Source: Tillus elongatus
Lineage: Eukaryota; Arthropoda; Insecta; Coleoptera; Cleridae
DNA: 64,000 nt
Reading direction: 5' to 3'
Assembly (NCBI GenBank): GCA_964006375.1
Contig: OZ023269.1
Coordinates: forward strand, 61,801,968 to 61,865,967
In this document: positions 62,096 through 64,000 of the stretch, piece after piece
How positions within the stretch are numbered: position 1 is the first letter of the stretch
Layout of the letters: each line of letters opens with the position of its first letter
Translations under genes and position numbers: made by a program
Notes under the pieces: generated by a model
The model's input: only the letters and a program-made list of their open reading frames with translations
Told to the model about the DNA's origin: nothing
Database searches by the model: none

Positions 62096-62579
62096 AATCA
62101 AGCATAAGACGATTCTATCTTGGAAGCACAAGCATTATCTAGATTAATTAGGTACCGATATTAAGAAGACTACATATATTCGCTGACCCTGTACACGACG
62201 AGGGGAAGAAATACACACATAGGCTTTTCAAACCAGTTCGTTTGCCGATAATGATACCTGTGATTCTGCAATCAACCAACAAGATATTTGTACGTTTGGT
62301 CTTCAGCTGTTCTACTAATAAATGGCAGTAGCGAGACGAGTGGCACGATTGAAGTAATACAAGTAACATCTAATGCAGCAGCCCGATTATTGAACATGTG
62401 AGAAATCCTGGTATAGTTACAACAATTCAAACACTTTTGGAAGCAAACGTAATGAAGCAAGAGCTCTAATTCAAGCCGGGTGAAGTCCTACTACGTACAA
62501 TACAATGCTGAAGGATGGACGTTTTTGCTACTGCATACCTCCTTGTTACTTGTGTAATATTTTCAAATACAATAGAAGC

Positions 62580-62815
62580 GTGATTTTCCGGATAATAACT
62601 AAAGCCCAGAGCAAAAGAAATTGCTTTATTTTGATTGGAGCAGTCGAGGCAGATAAAGTATTAAAGTTACATTGATTGCATGGCGCTGCAGGTGAAACTT
62701 ATCCACCTAAGCGCAGTTATACAGAAACAATTATCACAGTCGATTGCCCTAAATAAAAAGATCCTTGTACCATATAAAAAATGGGAAACGTATGAATTAC
62801 CAAAAGTGACGAGAG
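62580..62815 (+). pseudogene. Major capsid-like fragment, copy B
   Basis: Equivalent to 37,065-37,300, ending at the 330 bp repeat. Confidence 0.55.
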
Positions 62816-63065
62816 AATAAAACGAGCGTGAAGTCTACGGTCGGTGACTTGTAATAGACGCTCCGCCGTGAGAACTGTAGTAGCGTCTCATCTGTGCGCT
62901 GACTTGGCTGCAGCTGCACTGTGAACTACGCTGGCTCTTCACGATATTTCGAACTACTCAAATGGCAAATACAATAACAGACAAGAAGGGCGTGGTGTCA
63001 TTTCGATCGGCACACTTCAGAGGGCAAAATAATAACGGAGAAGAAAAAAAAGGTTCTGATGAGGA
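62816..63065 (-). repeat. 330 bp repeat, inverted copy B
   Basis: Equivalent to 37,301-37,545. Forms the left bracket of H2B copy B; its right partner begins at about 63,900 and runs off the window. Confidence 0.75.
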
Positions 63066-63125
63066 AATGTGGCGTTGGTCAAGCAATAGCTAGTTGTGAT
63101 TAGATTTTCGGATCGAGCGTACTTA

Positions 63126-63575
63126 TCACGAAATGTATGTAAATTTGAAACTCTGAAAAGCGCCCACTTTTTTCTCTCCAAGTTTTCCGACTAATGTGAC
63201 ACAATTGAAAGGCACACGTTTATTTCTTTTCTTCGAGATGGTGTACTTGATAACCGGCTTGGTGCCTTCGTTGACTGCGTGTTTGGCGAGTTTACCGGGC
63301 AGAAGGTGCCTGGTTATCGTGGATCTGTTGTAATCAGCGGCGGTGATGCGCTCCAATATGTCGTCGACGAAGCTGTCCATTATGCTTATGGCCTTGCTCG
63401 AGTTACGACGTCGGCATGTACTTGCTTCATTATTTGGTAAATATAAATTGCGTAGCTCTCCTTCATCCAGCGCTTCTTTTTGTCGCTCTCAGAGATGTTC
63501 TTCTGGGCGTTGCAGGCCTTCTTGATAACTTTACCTGTAGCCTTCGGCGGTATCTTGTAGACAGTATACATAACA
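63126..63575 (-). pseudogene. Histone H2B-derived pseudogene, copy B
   Basis: Minus strand: [51 protein letters not shown]; a one-base shift then gives [29 protein letters not shown], and after a deletion of about eleven residues [34 protein letters not shown] is the hallmark H2B helix and is intact here but broken in copy A. The stop codon is lost, so the frame runs on through the 3' UTR and the decayed histone hairpin to 63,126. Different disabling changes in the two copies imply the ancestor was less damaged. Confidence 0.85.
63149..63164 (-). promoter_or_regulatory. Decayed histone 3' stem-loop, copy B
   Basis: Identical to 37,640-37,655 on the minus strand (GGCGCTTTTCAGAGTT). Confidence 0.65.
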
Positions 63576-63899
63576 GACGTCGGAACGATAGTGGCCGTCC
63601 GCTTTACTTCTTCTTTGGTTTTTAACTATATTTTTCGGTTGCTGCTTCCGCAACTTTACCGTTGTAGTCAGGTTTTCGGATTTTCTGTTGCCCTTTAAAT
63701 GTGTGTCGATTATTATGACGGTCCGCACCGAAATCGACATCGTTTTAGTTAAGCGGCGCTGTGGACGTAGGTCACTCTCACCGAATCCGTCACCGTCATT
63801 AGTGTCGGCCAACAGCTATCTATAAAGGCATACTGCAATGACCACAACACTTCCATAGGTTGCACGGCAGTGTATGTTTAAACAAATATTGACCACCTT

Positions 63900-64000
63900 C
63901 TTCTCAGTTCGTAGTTCAGCGTAGTTTACAGTGCAGCCGCAGCCAAGTCAGCGCTCCACCTACTTTGTTGTCCTTAAAACATCCTATAGGCGGCCCTCGC
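63900..64000 (+). repeat. 330 bp repeat, partial copy cut by window end
   Basis: Equivalent to 38,400-38,505. Confidence 0.7.

Overview
The window looks like repeat-rich intergenic DNA from an arthropod nuclear genome, most likely an insect. It is strongly AT-rich and carries long (TA)n tracts, tRNA-derived SINE heads, several clades of non-LTR retrotransposon, a mariner and remnants of a Maverick/Polinton (adintovirus-like) element. I see no intact host protein gene. Almost every recognisable reading frame is broken. Family names rest on motif recognition from memory, because no search could be run. The species cannot be named.

Layout: 1-7,070 is bounded by a roughly 0.75-0.98 kb inverted repeat. 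Inside are an inverted Maverick integrase segment, a broken RNase H-class (LOA/I-like) retrotransposon and one plausible spliced exon. 7,071-28,800 is mostly non-coding. It holds a roughly 3 kb DNA transposon with a CR1-like LINE inside it, an internally deleted mariner, a DUF4817-like transposon relic, SINEs, a degenerate tandem repeat, and an RTE-like reverse transcriptase interrupted by a second, longer LOA/I-like copy (21,790-24,990).

28,800-64,000 is a shuffled graveyard of one Maverick-like element. I can recognise integrase, FtsK/HerA (A32-type) packaging ATPase, adenain-like protease, a PLA2-like plus pX-like core protein, minor and major capsid-like proteins, and two accessory proteins. 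I found no protein-primed DNA polymerase B. The pieces occur in four to seven copies. A roughly 9 kb block (28.9-38.9 kb) recurs at 55.8-64.0 kb, large inverted repeats and near-palindromes lie within it, and short snap-back inverted duplications sit inside the PLA2-like, major capsid and ATPase reading frames. Jockey- and R1-like retrotransposon fragments have landed between copies.

The most unusual item is a broken histone H2B-derived gene, present twice (37.7 and 63.2 kb, minus strand), with a decayed version of the replication-dependent histone 3' stem-loop. It lies among the viral genes and between inverted copies of a roughly 330 bp repeat, one end of which interrupts the major capsid-like gene.

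Where gene order can be read, the ATPase and the PLA2/pX gene diverge from a short intergenic region. The protease and minor capsid-like genes follow PLA2/pX, and the LWEL accessory gene follows the ATPase. This is consistent with one virus-like transposon whose copies later rearranged. None of these genes appears able to make a full protein.
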